Shown: piece after piece, positions 44,756 through 54,336 of the stretch | How the letters are laid out: every line of letters starts with the position of its first letter | How positions within the stretch are numbered: the first letter of the stretch is position 1 | Assembly: GCF_024053505.1 (NCBI RefSeq) | Contig: NZ_JAMXQS010000005.1 | Location: forward strand, 1 to 64,000 | Direction: 5' to 3' | DNA: 64,000 bases | Source of the DNA: Mesorhizobium liriopis | Lineage (GTDB): Bacteria > Pseudomonadota > Alphaproteobacteria > Rhizobiales > Rhizobiaceae | Notes under the pieces: generated by a model | Database searches by the model: none | Told to the model about the DNA's origin: nothing | The model's input: only the letters and a program-made list of their open reading frames with translations | Position numbers and translations under genes: made by a program

Positions 44756-46486
44756 ATGAACCCAATTTCTGCCGCGCTTGAGAGCGCGCCCCCAGACAAT
44801 TCCTTACGCACACTCTCGAGCCGGGCAACCCGAGGCGAACAGTTTACCAACCCGTCAGATACTGGCCTTTCTCGGGCCTGCTGCGATTGGCTTATGGCGA
44901 TTTCAGACGCCGTGACTGCGATGGAACCAGGCGCTGGCAAATCCACATGGGAAACGCTTTACCGCGCTGCAGCGGAGCGAGGAGCCAAGGTACTCGCTCC
45001 GAGAGACACATCAGGTGTGACGCTGCCTGTCGGCTTAGAAAAAGTGCGCATTGAGGCTCCTGTGACTGACAAATCCTGGCAGATGACTCAGGATGGACTG
45101 AATTTTGATGTCGGCCCCGGTGAACGGACCCGCCTTTGGATCCAGTTACCAACCGAAATATCCGTATGGGTGCATATGCTCATCCAACCGGCCTTTAGTC
45201 CGGCAGCAGAGCCGGTTGCGGCTCTGCGCTATCTCCACGATAACGACCCCGAAGAGGTAGCTCTCCGTTTTCGCCGCTCGGGCGTGGTGGTGCATAAGGA
45301 GGTAGAAATTCCCATGCCAGCGGGTCGTCCGATGTTTTTCAGCATTGGCGTCTTTAACGGCATCTTGCACCTGCACCTCAACGGGGTGCCTGTCTACGTC
45401 AGACCTGCCCGGCATCCTTCTGCCACAAGCTTCATGCTCGACGTCATCGGCCTCGCTGAAGGCATAAGCAACCTTCATATCCCGTTCCTAGCAGTCGAAG
45501 CGCCCGATTGCTTTACCTCGACCGTGTCTGAAATCGACAGTGCGCTTCTCGCCACCGGCTACTTGGAGGCCGCGCGACATTCCTCCGTGCGGCATCACCT
45601 GCATGAAACGCTACATTCGCTTGCAAGTGCACGGCTCGCCTATGATCGGACAGATGTCGTGGAACTCATTGGTGAGAACCGCAGAGCGGAAGGCCCATTC
45701 CGCGACGTACTAGACGACCTACTGCTTGATCGGTTACCTGACACAACCGAGCGTCAAACTCTCGCTGCAAATCGACCGACACCAGTAATCCGCGTACGTG
45801 ACGTGTCGATCGAACTGGCATCGAATCCTGCCGGCAAAACTTTCTCGGACTTGATAGCCAAGCGTCGCCACTCACATGTCCGACTATTGCATAATTTGTC
45901 GTTTGACGGCTTCTCGGGAGACATCATAGGGATTATTGGGCGGAACGGCGCAGGGAAGACAACTTTTTTGAAGTCTTTGGTCGGCGCTATACCGATAGCC
46001 GCGGGGCGGATCGACATTGAGGAGCGGCCCATTCTGCTGCGTCCCGGTGCCGGGATGCAGCCCGACCTTACGGGCCGCCAGAACATCTACAAGACCGGCC
46101 TTTACATGAACATGACGATGTCCGAGATAGACGCGATGATCGATGACGTCGTTCGGTTCGCCGAGTTAGAGGACCACATCGACCGGCCATTTAAATACTA
46201 TTCGGACGGAATGCGAGCACGGCTCATCTTCTCGATGGCAACGGCAATGCCACGCGACATCCTTCTGCTTGACGAGTTGTTGAGCGCTGGCGACATGGGC
46301 TTCCAAGAGCGAGCGATGAAGCGCCTCCATGACTTTTTGGCGAGATCTAAGTTGGTCTTCGTCGTGCAGCACACCTTCGACTTCGTTCTGACGCGCTGCA
46401 CCAAGTGTTTGCTTCTGGAAAAAGGTATTCCAGTGTACTTCGGTGAGCCCCGCATTGCCACTGAACTGTATCGAGAACTCCTGTGA
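44756..46486 (+). CDS. Wzt-type polysaccharide ABC ATPase with N-terminal lectin-like extension
   Basis: A 576-residue protein. The last 240 residues are a polysaccharide-export ATPase: Walker A GRNGAGKTT near 395, a PDLTGRQNIY Q-loop-side stretch, signature YSDGMRARL near 481, Walker B ILLLDE near 502. The first 330 or so residues are extra; about 90-250 is beta-rich, with a LamG/concanavalin-like run (FFSIGVFNGILHLHLNGVPV). Known Wzt carbohydrate-recognition domains sit at the C-terminus, so an N-terminal one is unusual. It may recognise a finished chain or its cap. Stop and permease start overlap. Confidence 0.82.
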   Translation: MNPISAALESAPPDNSLRTLSSRATRGEQFTNPSDTGLSRACCDWLMAISDAVTAMEPGAGKSTWETLYRAAAERGAKVLAPRDTSGVTLPVGLEKVRIEAPVTDKSWQMTQDGLNFDVGPGERTRLWIQLPTEISVWVHMLIQPAFSPAAEPVAALRYLHDNDPEEVALRFRRSGVVVHKEVEIPMPAGRPMFFSIGVFNGILHLHLNGVPVYVRPARHPSATSFMLDVIGLAEGISNLHIPFLAVEAPDCFTSTVSEIDSALLATGYLEAARHSSVRHHLHETLHSLASARLAYDRTDVVELIGENRRAEGPFRDVLDDLLLDRLPDTTERQTLAANRPTPVIRVRDVSIELASNPAGKTFSDLIAKRRHSHVRLLHNLSFDGFSGDIIGIIGRNGAGKTTFLKSLVGAIPIAAGRIDIEERPILLRPGAGMQPDLTGRQNIYKTGLYMNMTMSEIDAMIDDVVRFAELEDHIDRPFKYYSDGMRARLIFSMATAMPRDILLLDELLSAGDMGFQERAMKRLHDFLARSKLVFVVQHTFDFVLTRCTKCLLLEKGIPVYFGEPRIATELYRELL

Positions 46487-47349
46487 TGTTACAGACTGTT
46501 GTTACTGCGAGCCGCTTCGAAATATCAATTACGCCCGAAGGCATACGCCGGCGCCGACCGTCCGTTGCGGAGATTATAAACGACGCCAAACGTGGTCTCC
46601 ACAAAACATATCACATTTTGCGGCTCGAACTACATCAATCTTCGTTCGGTCTTTATCTTGGCAATCTGTGGCTACTTCTTGAACCGCTGTTGCAGGCAGC
46701 AACCTATTACTTTCTTCTGACGGTGGTATTTCGTATTGGAGGAGCCGGCTCCACATTTGCATATTTCTTCGTGGCCGTTACCATGTGGCGCAGCCATGCG
46801 ACCCTTGTAACAGGTGCGCCTTACTTTCTCTCAATCAAGGCCCACAACTATGTTGAGCAAGGGTTTGGCTTACCAATCGCCCTGACGGAAGTCGTCGGCA
46901 ACGAGATCTTGCTCCTCTTTGTACGCCTCGCCGTTCTTGGCTTCTTTCTTATCGTCGCGGGTTACAGCCCTCAGTTCATATGGCCCGCAGTACTGCTTGT
47001 GGCAGCCGTACAGTTCACATTTTCGATGGCGATTTATGTCTGGCTATCTATGCTTGGTGTCTTGGTAAAGGATAGCGGGAAGTTTATAGGCCACATTGTC
47101 TGGCTCTGGTGGTACATGTCCCCGGGACTCTACACAATCAGCCGCATCCCAGACTGGGCGAAGTTGATTTATAATTTAAATCCGTTCGCTCATCTTATTC
47201 CAGCCTATCATTCTATTCTCTTGGCTGGCACGCTTGAGCTTAAGTCGCTTCTTAGCCTCGCGATCGTTTTCGTTATTTCCGCAGTAGTTCTTCTTATGGG
47301 GCTCGTCCGCCTGAGGCGTTTCTCTTACTCAATGGCGCAGTACATCTAG
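46486..47349 (+). CDS. Wzm-type polysaccharide ABC transporter permease
   Basis: A 287-residue inner-membrane protein of the ABC-2 family with about six membrane segments after a cytoplasmic amphipathic start (SVAEIINDAKRGLHKTYHIL). It follows the Wzt-like gene with overlapping codons; a GTG at 46483 is an alternative start. With the ATPase it should export a polymer finished in the cytoplasm, meaning ABC-dependent rather than Wzy-dependent assembly. Confidence 0.85.
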   Translation: MLQTVVTASRFEISITPEGIRRRRPSVAEIINDAKRGLHKTYHILRLELHQSSFGLYLGNLWLLLEPLLQAATYYFLLTVVFRIGGAGSTFAYFFVAVTMWRSHATLVTGAPYFLSIKAHNYVEQGFGLPIALTEVVGNEILLLFVRLAVLGFFLIVAGYSPQFIWPAVLLVAAVQFTFSMAIYVWLSMLGVLVKDSGKFIGHIVWLWWYMSPGLYTISRIPDWAKLIYNLNPFAHLIPAYHSILLAGTLELKSLLSLAIVFVISAVVLLMGLVRLRRFSYSMAQYI

Positions 47350-47351
47350 CC

Positions 47352-49166
47352 ATGTTCAATAGCTTGAGTGGAATGATGCCGAATTTTCAGATGAGGAACA
47401 TTTTTCTCACCGTGTCGGAGTACGGCGAGTTCTTCCATTTGCTCGGCTTCGCAGAAACGATGGCAGACGAGTTTGGTGTTCACCCGGTCTTCGTCTTCAA
47501 GTTCGACTACGGAGCTTTAGTAGCGCATAGCCAGATCGTTGAGGCACGCAGCTTCTCGTGGGTTTCAGAAAGGAACTCTCAGTTGCTCTTCGATATGAGC
47601 GAGTTTGATGCTGATCACGATGACTATATTCCTTCATCGATATCGGCGGGTTCACTGACAACACTGGGCGAACACATTCCACCAACCGAAGGCAAGCGGT
47701 ACGGTATTTTCTATGCTGTTTACGTTGCCTGCCAAACTTTAAAAGTCTTGATCAATTTCATATCTTTGCTGCTCCTACCATTGATTCCGCTTCTGTATGT
47801 TATGTTGCATGTCTTCAGGTCAACTAACCTTGAACGCAGGAAACGTGGTGCGCGTATATTCTTTAATCCTCGGCATTCTATAAAGAGGCGGCTCCGACGC
47901 ATTGAATTTTTCTTTCGTCGATTTAATCCGGTTCTAGTTATCAGCGGTCAGGACTATCCGTTGTCCGTGACCACCCTAGTGGCCAAAGTGGCAGCCGAGC
48001 GAGGCATCGAGACGGCGATCCTTCCCTTTTCTATGACGCCGACGACGAAGGAAGTTGCAGAGTCATTCGCTGCACTCGGGATCAACCGAGTAAAGAGTCC
48101 GTTCACGCGACGATTTCTGCAAGCAACGGCGCGGCAATGGCTGCATCGGTACCGGGGGCGCACGTACATGCGGCTATCTCTCACGGACATCCTCACATCG
48201 GAGCTCCACGGGCTGACACCTCCGCAACCTTGGACTCCAAACTCCGGCCGGGGCATCGTCTTCGCTTCAAGCCGTCAAAGCCTTGACTACTGCCTCTCCG
48301 CAGGCATTCCAGCAGACAAGTTACGCCTGACAGGAGCATTATGGGACGACAAGCTGGCTGGCCGGGAAACCTCATGGCAAAGCCGCCGCGCCAGACTTGT
48401 CCGCGAGATCCAACTCTCGCAGACGACATGGCAGCTCATGCAAAACCGGAACGGCCAGCGTTCGGGTAAGTTTGACCCAGATGCTTTAGTCAAGGACGAT
48501 AAAAAGCTCATCATCTTCTCATGGCCGCCCAACCAGTGGCCACGTAACGCGACTGGTTTTGCGACCTACAATGACTTCAATCGCTCGCTTGTGGATATGC
48601 TGGGATCTCTTAAGTACGCGCGCTACGCCAACATTGTAATCAGCCTGCATCCAACACTCGTTGGAACAGATTACGCCAATGAAATCAGGCAGGCTGGGCT
48701 CATCGTTACCGATGCGGACCTGATCGATGTGATCGACTGCGCCGATATCTTCGTTGCAACCGTCTCCTCTACGCTTATGTGGAGCCTGCGATGTGGCACT
48801 CCGTGTGTCAACTTCGACCCATACCGCTACCAGTATCGAGAGTTTCGCGAGGCTGGAATGCTGGAAGCTGCGACAGTCCGCCAGCTCCGGCAAATTCTTC
48901 TCAGCCTCCTTACAGAGGAAGCTACATTTCATGACATAAAGGAGCGGATGCTCGCCTCACGCGATTACTGGACAATGCGCGACGGGCACAGCCGCGAGAG
49001 GATAATCGCGGAGATCAAGGCTCTCATGCATGTCGGATCACAACGGCAGAGATTGTCATTGAACGGCGCGTCGCCTTCATGGGAGAAGGAATCTGCCGTC
49101 TCTACCTCCGCCGCACTGATGGTCCAAGGCTTCAATCCGTCGGCCGAAAACAAGGAAGGGCTTTGA
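47352..49166 (+). CDS. large GT-B-like glycosyltransferase, paralogue of the 32834 gene
   Basis: A 604-residue protein. A hydrophobic segment at about 120-155 (LINFISLLLLPLIPLLYVML) may anchor it to the membrane. The C-terminal half repeats the motif order of the 32834 protein: SWPPNQWPRNATGFATYNDF, NIVISLHPTL, ADIFVATVSSTLMWSLRCG and FDPYRYQYREF. It is directly downstream of the exporter permease and upstream of legC. The sugar donor is unknown; CMP-legionaminic acid is a possibility given the context. Confidence 0.62.
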   Translation: MFNSLSGMMPNFQMRNIFLTVSEYGEFFHLLGFAETMADEFGVHPVFVFKFDYGALVAHSQIVEARSFSWVSERNSQLLFDMSEFDADHDDYIPSSISAGSLTTLGEHIPPTEGKRYGIFYAVYVACQTLKVLINFISLLLLPLIPLLYVMLHVFRSTNLERRKRGARIFFNPRHSIKRRLRRIEFFFRRFNPVLVISGQDYPLSVTTLVAKVAAERGIETAILPFSMTPTTKEVAESFAALGINRVKSPFTRRFLQATARQWLHRYRGRTYMRLSLTDILTSELHGLTPPQPWTPNSGRGIVFASSRQSLDYCLSAGIPADKLRLTGALWDDKLAGRETSWQSRRARLVREIQLSQTTWQLMQNRNGQRSGKFDPDALVKDDKKLIIFSWPPNQWPRNATGFATYNDFNRSLVDMLGSLKYARYANIVISLHPTLVGTDYANEIRQAGLIVTDADLIDVIDCADIFVATVSSTLMWSLRCGTPCVNFDPYRYQYREFREAGMLEAATVRQLRQILLSLLTEEATFHDIKERMLASRDYWTMRDGHSRERIIAEIKALMHVGSQRQRLSLNGASPSWEKESAVSTSAALMVQGFNPSAENKEGL

Positions 49167-49170
49167 GATT

Positions 49171-50355
49171 ATGATACCGCTGTGCGTCCCAAATCTCGCC
49201 GGTAACGAAGGCGCTTATCTGGCAGAATGCGTTTCTTCCACCTTTGTGTCGAGCGTCGGCCCATTTGTTTCTCGTTTCGAACACATGGTGGCGGAGGCGG
49301 CTGGCACAACGGGTGCCGTCGCCACGGCCTCCGGCACTGCAGCGCTTCACGCTGCACTGTTGGTGGTGGGAGTGCGGCCGGGCGACCTAGTAATCTGTCC
49401 GGCGCTTACCTTTATCGCCTCAGCCAACGCCATTGCGCACTGCGGGGCAAGCCCATGGCTTCTCGACATTTCGCACGAAAGTTGGACTCTCGATTCTGCC
49501 ATCTTCGCGCGGGCCATCACCAAGGAGACCGTTGCAGACGGCAATGGGCGACGGCATGTGGCAAGTGGGCGACGCGTCGCTGCAGTAGTTCCTGTTTTCA
49601 CACTTGGCACTCCCGCTGACATGGATCCGATCCTCGATGTCGCTTGGAATGCAGGCTTGCCGGTCGTCGTGGATGCTGCAGCCGCGCTTGGCGCCTCATA
49701 CAAGGGTCGTTCCTCGGGAGATCTCGGTGCCCAGCTTACGATGTATTCCTTCAATGGTAACAAGACGGTCACGGCTGGTGGTGGTGGCGCTATAGCCGGA
49801 AGCGACCAGAAGCTGATAGACGCGTTTCGCCACCTCACGACCACAGCCCGGGTCGGGGCAGACTATGACCACGACCGTGTCGGCTACAACTATCGGATGA
49901 CCAATCTACAAGCCGCTGTCGGTTGCGCACAGATGGAACAGCTGGATACATTTATCGCCGCCAAGCGGCGCATCGCAGCTCGCTATAACGAAGCCTTCCA
50001 CGATGTACCCGACGCGCGACCGTTTCCGCGCCCCTCCTACTGCGAAAGTGGTGCTTGGTTCTCCGGACTTCTCCTTGACGCTGCCGACGGACCTGAACGC
50101 AGCGAGATGTTGCGCAACGGACTGCGCGCCGCCGGGATCGATGCACGCCCGTTCTGGAAGCCGATGCACTTCCAAGCGCCCTACCGCGATGCGCCACGCA
50201 GCGCGCTACCGGTCAGCGAGTACCTCTGGAACCGCATCGTTACACTTCCTTGCTCAACTCATCTGTCGGACGAAGATCAGGCGCACGTCATAGCCGAAAC
50301 GTTGCGCCTCACCCACCAACCGGCACTACGGCCTGTACGCGCGGCTTCCGCGTAA
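49171..50355 (+). CDS. legC: PLP-dependent nucleotide-sugar 4-aminotransferase (LegC-like)
   Basis: A 394-residue DegT/DnrJ/EryC1/StrS aminotransferase. PLP-binding elements are TASGTAALHAALL at 52-64, VVVDAAAALG near 166-174 and the Schiff-base lysine K198 in SFNGNKTVTAGGGG. LegC members aminate the 4-keto sugar made by LegB, using glutamate. The start has a GGAAGG site. It lies next to legG (opposite strand) and near legI and legB, so the pathway assignment is strong. Confidence 0.88.
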   Translation: MIPLCVPNLAGNEGAYLAECVSSTFVSSVGPFVSRFEHMVAEAAGTTGAVATASGTAALHAALLVVGVRPGDLVICPALTFIASANAIAHCGASPWLLDISHESWTLDSAIFARAITKETVADGNGRRHVASGRRVAAVVPVFTLGTPADMDPILDVAWNAGLPVVVDAAAALGASYKGRSSGDLGAQLTMYSFNGNKTVTAGGGGAIAGSDQKLIDAFRHLTTTARVGADYDHDRVGYNYRMTNLQAAVGCAQMEQLDTFIAAKRRIAARYNEAFHDVPDARPFPRPSYCESGAWFSGLLLDAADGPERSEMLRNGLRAAGIDARPFWKPMHFQAPYRDAPRSALPVSEYLWNRIVTLPCSTHLSDEDQAHVIAETLRLTHQPALRPVRAASA

Positions 50356-50378
50356 GGGCGCCTCTATAAGGGCGATTC

Positions 50379-51536
50379 TTATCGGATGGAATCATAGAAC
50401 CGCTTGGCGACGAGTTGATTATCGAGAGGGACCGAAGCCAGAACCCGCACGATCCGCTCTGCGGCACCACCATCGCCGTAAGGATTCACCATCCCTTTTA
50501 GACCTTCGCGGAAATGGGGGTTGAGGGCGCGAGTCAACGCTTCTGTAATTGGTCCACGTTCGCAGGGCGTGTCGATGACACTTGGTGCGCGCGTGCGCCC
50601 CTCCTGTCTGTCGCCAACGTTTACAGTCGGGAGATGGAAAGAGGGTGCCTCGACAATTCCACTTGACGAGTTGCCAATCATCACCGCGGCCTCCCGAAGC
50701 ATAGCCAAGTAATAGAGAGAGCCGAAGTTTTCCACGATCCGGACGAGAGGCCGAGTGGCAGCGAAAGCACTGATTGCTGCACGGATCGTGTCGCTGCCGG
50801 CATCTGCGTTGGGTGCGCTGACCACGATCGGGATATCGAAGTTCGCCAGGGCCGCCAGCAGTTCACCCACTTGTTGTCGCGCATCCTCGAACTGCCGCGT
50901 CACGGGATGGAATGTCATGAGAACGGGTGATGGCTTAAGTACCAAATCGAAGCGAGCAGCAAGCTCGACGTCGGTTGGCAGTGGAGTACGCACGATTGTG
51001 TCAATACCGGGCGCACCGCTGACCATCACGCGCCAAGGCTCCTCGCCCATCCGCATGATGCGTTGACTGTACTCCTCCGTGGCGGCGAAATGGAGGTGTG
51101 CAAGTTTGGTGAGCGCGTGTCGAAACGCATCGTCGATGGCTCCGAACGACAGTTCGCCGCCGTGGATGTGGGCAATGGGAATGTTGAGAGGTACAGCCGC
51201 GGCAGCCACCGCGAACATCTCAAAGCGATCGCCGAGAACCAAAAGAATGTCGGGAGGAGATTTCGCCAGAAATTCCGCCGAAGCGAGTGTGATTTCACCC
51301 ATTGCGGCGGCCATCGCCGCAGGCTGCCCAAGTGTCTCTCTGGCGCGAATGCGGGCCGCAATCGGCCGTCCGTCTGCCTCGATCTCGCGTACGGTCAGGC
51401 CCGAGCGCTCTGAAAGATGCGCGCCTGAGACAAGGAGCGAATAGTCGAGGCCAGGCTCTTCGGCGATCCGGTCCATCACTGGACGACATAAGCCGTAGTC
51501 GGAACGGCCCGTTGTAACGATTAGAATACGGCGCAT
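50379..51536 (-). CDS. legG: hydrolysing nucleotide-sugar 2-epimerase (NeuC/LegG-like)
   Basis: A 385-residue GT-B-fold epimerase. Motifs are ILIVTTGRSDYGLCRPVM at the start, LLVLGDRFEMFAVA, IAHIHGGELSFGAIDDAFRH, and MIGNSSSGIVEAPSFHLPTV with VNVGDRQEGRT. It releases the nucleotide and inverts C2 to give the mannose-configured sugar used by the synthase. The ATG at 51536 has a CCGGAG site; longer readings add unrelated residues. It is on the opposite strand to its pathway partners, divergent from legI. Confidence 0.88.
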   Translation of the reverse strand: MRRILIVTTGRSDYGLCRPVMDRIAEEPGLDYSLLVSGAHLSERSGLTVREIEADGRPIAARIRARETLGQPAAMAAAMGEITLASAEFLAKSPPDILLVLGDRFEMFAVAAAAVPLNIPIAHIHGGELSFGAIDDAFRHALTKLAHLHFAATEEYSQRIMRMGEEPWRVMVSGAPGIDTIVRTPLPTDVELAARFDLVLKPSPVLMTFHPVTRQFEDARQQVGELLAALANFDIPIVVSAPNADAGSDTIRAAISAFAATRPLVRIVENFGSLYYLAMLREAAVMIGNSSSGIVEAPSFHLPTVNVGDRQEGRTRAPSVIDTPCERGPITEALTRALNPHFREGLKGMVNPYGDGGAAERIVRVLASVPLDNQLVAKRFYDSIR

Positions 51537-51861
51537 AGTGGCTCCGGAGATGCGGCGAGTGTCGCTGCCCTTATCTCCGTTCAATTTGGTGAAGGCAATG
51601 ATAGCACCAGCCTCGACAAACATGGTGGTTTGCTGTCTCAAATGGCATGGTTGGGCTTGGCACTTCATATAGCCCAACGATCGATCTGTTGAAGAGGCGC
51701 GCCTGTGCAGCGGGTTTGCGGGCAGCTCCTCGTTGCACTTTGCAAACTTAAAGAAAGGCATTAAGGGGTCGTTGCCGATAATGTCTCCCTTGGGATGCCT
51801 TGGATGTCACGGCGCTCCATCTGCTCAAGCGATGGATACTGTGAGGATGAACTGATAGCCG

Positions 51862-52893
51862 ATGAATACTTTTGTAATCGCTGAGATCGGCGTCAACCAC
51901 AATGGAAAGCTCGACCTCGCGCTTGAACTCGTTGAGGCCGCTGCAGCCGCTGGAGCGGATGCGGCGAAATTTCAGACATTTCGGGCGGATGCAATCACGG
52001 TGCGCAACACGGCGACCGTTGCATATCAGAAGTCATCAGGTGCGGATGATCAGCATGCAATGCTGAAGGCACTTGAACTTGGTGAAGATGAGCATGCTGT
52101 GCTCGCGGAACGCTGTCGTGAAATAGGCATCGAATTCATGTCGACGGCCTTCGATCCACATTCATTAGATCTTCTCTGTCGCCTCGGCATCCGACGTATC
52201 AAGGTGCCTTCGGGTGAGGTGAATAACGTTCCCTATCTTCGCGATTGTGCCCTTCGCGGACTCCCCATCATCTTGTCTACCGGTATGGCGGACATGGACG
52301 AAGTGAGCCGTGCAGTCGATGTGCTCCGCGAAACAATGCCATCACTGCCAGACGAGGACGAACATGGGCAGCCGCCTCTTATCGTCCTTCACTGCACGAG
52401 CGCCTACCCGACAGCTCCTGACGATGTAAACCTTCGCGCGATGCAAACGATGGGTGCCGTACTCAAAGTGCCCGTCGGGTACTCTGATCACACTGAAGGC
52501 ACCTTCGTGTCTCCGACCGCAGTAGCACTTGGGGCTCGCGTGATCGAAAAGCATTTGACCCTGGACAGGGGGATGCAAGGTCCTGACCATGCCGCTTCGA
52601 TTGAGCCAAGCGAGTTTAAAGCAATGGTTGCTCAAATACGTGAAGCCGAACTTATACTCGGCGATGGGATAAAAGCGCCACGTCCAGCCGAGCTGGAGGC
52701 GCGCTCACTCGTCCGGCGCGGGTTGAAGGCACGTCGCGACATACCAGCCGGCACGGTTCTTGTGGCAGACGATATCGCGATCATGCGGCCCGCCACCGGC
52801 CTTCCTCCAGAGCGCTATGATGATGTGCAAGGGCGTCGGCTCAGCATCACTCTCAAGGCTGGAGAGCCACTCGAAAGCAGTCATCTCGACTAA
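51862..52893 (+). CDS. legI: legionaminic/N-acetylneuraminic acid synthase (LegI/NeuB-like)
   Basis: A 343-residue synthase condensing the freed 2,4-diacetamido sugar with phosphoenolpyruvate. All family motifs are intact: EIGVNHNGKLDLA, KFQTFRADAI, MSTAFDPHSLDLL, KVPSGEVNNVPYL, LHCTSAYPTAPDDVN, VGYSDHTEGT and EKHLTLDRGMQGPDHAAS, then a C-terminal SAF domain (about 280-343). This contrasts with the degenerate paralogue at 34511. Sequence alone cannot separate sialic from legionaminic acid; the neighbouring LegB/LegC genes favour the latter. Confidence 0.9.
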   Translation: MNTFVIAEIGVNHNGKLDLALELVEAAAAAGADAAKFQTFRADAITVRNTATVAYQKSSGADDQHAMLKALELGEDEHAVLAERCREIGIEFMSTAFDPHSLDLLCRLGIRRIKVPSGEVNNVPYLRDCALRGLPIILSTGMADMDEVSRAVDVLRETMPSLPDEDEHGQPPLIVLHCTSAYPTAPDDVNLRAMQTMGAVLKVPVGYSDHTEGTFVSPTAVALGARVIEKHLTLDRGMQGPDHAASIEPSEFKAMVAQIREAELILGDGIKAPRPAELEARSLVRRGLKARRDIPAGTVLVADDIAIMRPATGLPPERYDDVQGRRLSITLKAGEPLESSHLD

Positions 52894-52978
52894 TTAGAAT
52901 ATTTGAACCCATTGTGCGGCCGGCACACATGACGAGCGATGCCGGCGCTGAACGACGAGCCACAGCGGAAGAACCGAA

Positions 52979-54304
52979 ATGACGCGCTATACCGATCCCC
53001 GACAGGATAAGATCGATCTCAAGCTCTACGCCCCCGACGCCACCCCGGAGACCACCTTCTACGGCCTACCTCGCAATATCGCGTTTTGCCGGAAGTGTGT
53101 CATCTCCAACCAGCGTCCGAACTCGGCAGTCGAGTACAAGCACACGACGGAAAGCAAGAAATCGGTGATCGCCTTCGATGAGGAAGGTGTATGTGACGCC
53201 TGTCGTAACGCTGAGCGGAAGCGGGCAGTAGTGGATTGGGATCGCCGTCGTCACGAGCTTCAAGTCCTGTGCGACAAGTATCGCTCGCGGAATGGCTCAT
53301 ACGATTGTCTAGTGCCCGGGTCGGGCGGCAAGGACAGCTTCTACCAATCATGGATGCTGAAGTATGAGTTCGGCATGAACCCACTGACTTGTACTTGGGC
53401 CCCGCACATTTACACCGATTGGGGTTGGCGCAACTTCAATCGCTGGATCCATGCCGGCTTCGACAATTATCTACTTACTCCCAACGGCCGCGTAAAGCGG
53501 CTAATGACGCGACTGGCAGTGGAGAATCTTTTCCATCCGTTTCAACCCTTCATTATCGGCCAAAAAGGTTTTGCCCCAGCTTTTGCGCTGAAAATGGGTA
53601 TTCCTCTGATCTTCTACGGTGAGAACGAAGCTGAGTACGGGAATCCGATTGCCGACAACGAGAGCGCAAAGCGCGATTATGACTATTTCAGTCAGGCAAG
53701 CGACGAGGAAACCTATCTTGGCGGCGTGTCCGTTGCCGATCTCGTCGAGAATTTTGGTTTGCGCCGCGCCGACCTCGCTGCGTATATGCCCTCAGATCCG
53801 CGGGAGTTAGAGCGCAACGGCGTCGAGGTCCACTATCTCGGCTACTATTTGAAGTGGCACCCCCAGGCAGCCTATTACTTCGCCGTCGAAAATGGTGGCT
53901 TCGAGGCCTCACCCGAACGCACCCCTGGCACCTACTCCAAGTACAACTCCATCGATGACCGTATCGATGATCTTCATTACTACACGACCCACGTGAAATT
54001 TGGCATTGGACGCGCCACTTACGATGCTGCGCAGGAGATTCGCTCGGACGACATCGAACGTGAGGAGGGCGTCGCTCTCGTGAAGCGCTACGATGGCGAG
54101 TTTCCGGATCGTTTCGCTGACGAACTCTTCGAGTATCTAAGCGTACCAGAAGCGCAGTTCCCAGAAGCCTCGCGTCAGTTTGCGTCGCCAACCATGGATC
54201 GTGCTTATTTCGACGCGCTCGCCAACCGTTTCCGCTCGCCGCACCTTTGGACCTTCGACAACGGCCAGTGGCGGCTGCGCCGTACCGTGTATCAGGAAAA
54301 CTGA
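52979..54304 (+). CDS. N-acetyl-sugar amidotransferase (WbpG/PseA-type PP-loop enzyme)
   Basis: A 441-residue ATP-pyrophosphatase. The PP-loop VPGSGGKDS lies at 112-120, and two CxxC pairs (C37-C40 in FCRKC, C72-C75 in VCDAC) likely bind zinc. Further family pieces are GQKGFAPAFALKMGIPLIFYG and GENEAEYGNP. WbpG in Pseudomonas and PseA-type enzymes turn an N-acetyl into an acetamidino group, with ammonia from a HisH/HisF pair encoded beside them. The same trio stands here, so the target is probably the 5-N-acetyl group of the legionaminic acid or a precursor. Confidence 0.87.
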   Translation: MTRYTDPRQDKIDLKLYAPDATPETTFYGLPRNIAFCRKCVISNQRPNSAVEYKHTTESKKSVIAFDEEGVCDACRNAERKRAVVDWDRRRHELQVLCDKYRSRNGSYDCLVPGSGGKDSFYQSWMLKYEFGMNPLTCTWAPHIYTDWGWRNFNRWIHAGFDNYLLTPNGRVKRLMTRLAVENLFHPFQPFIIGQKGFAPAFALKMGIPLIFYGENEAEYGNPIADNESAKRDYDYFSQASDEETYLGGVSVADLVENFGLRRADLAAYMPSDPRELERNGVEVHYLGYYLKWHPQAAYYFAVENGGFEASPERTPGTYSKYNSIDDRIDDLHYYTTHVKFGIGRATYDAAQEIRSDDIEREEGVALVKRYDGEFPDRFADELFEYLSVPEAQFPEASRQFASPTMDRAYFDALANRFRSPHLWTFDNGQWRLRRTVYQEN

Positions 54305-54336
54305 AACGTGGTGGCTTCCAACAAGAGGCAGGTAGA

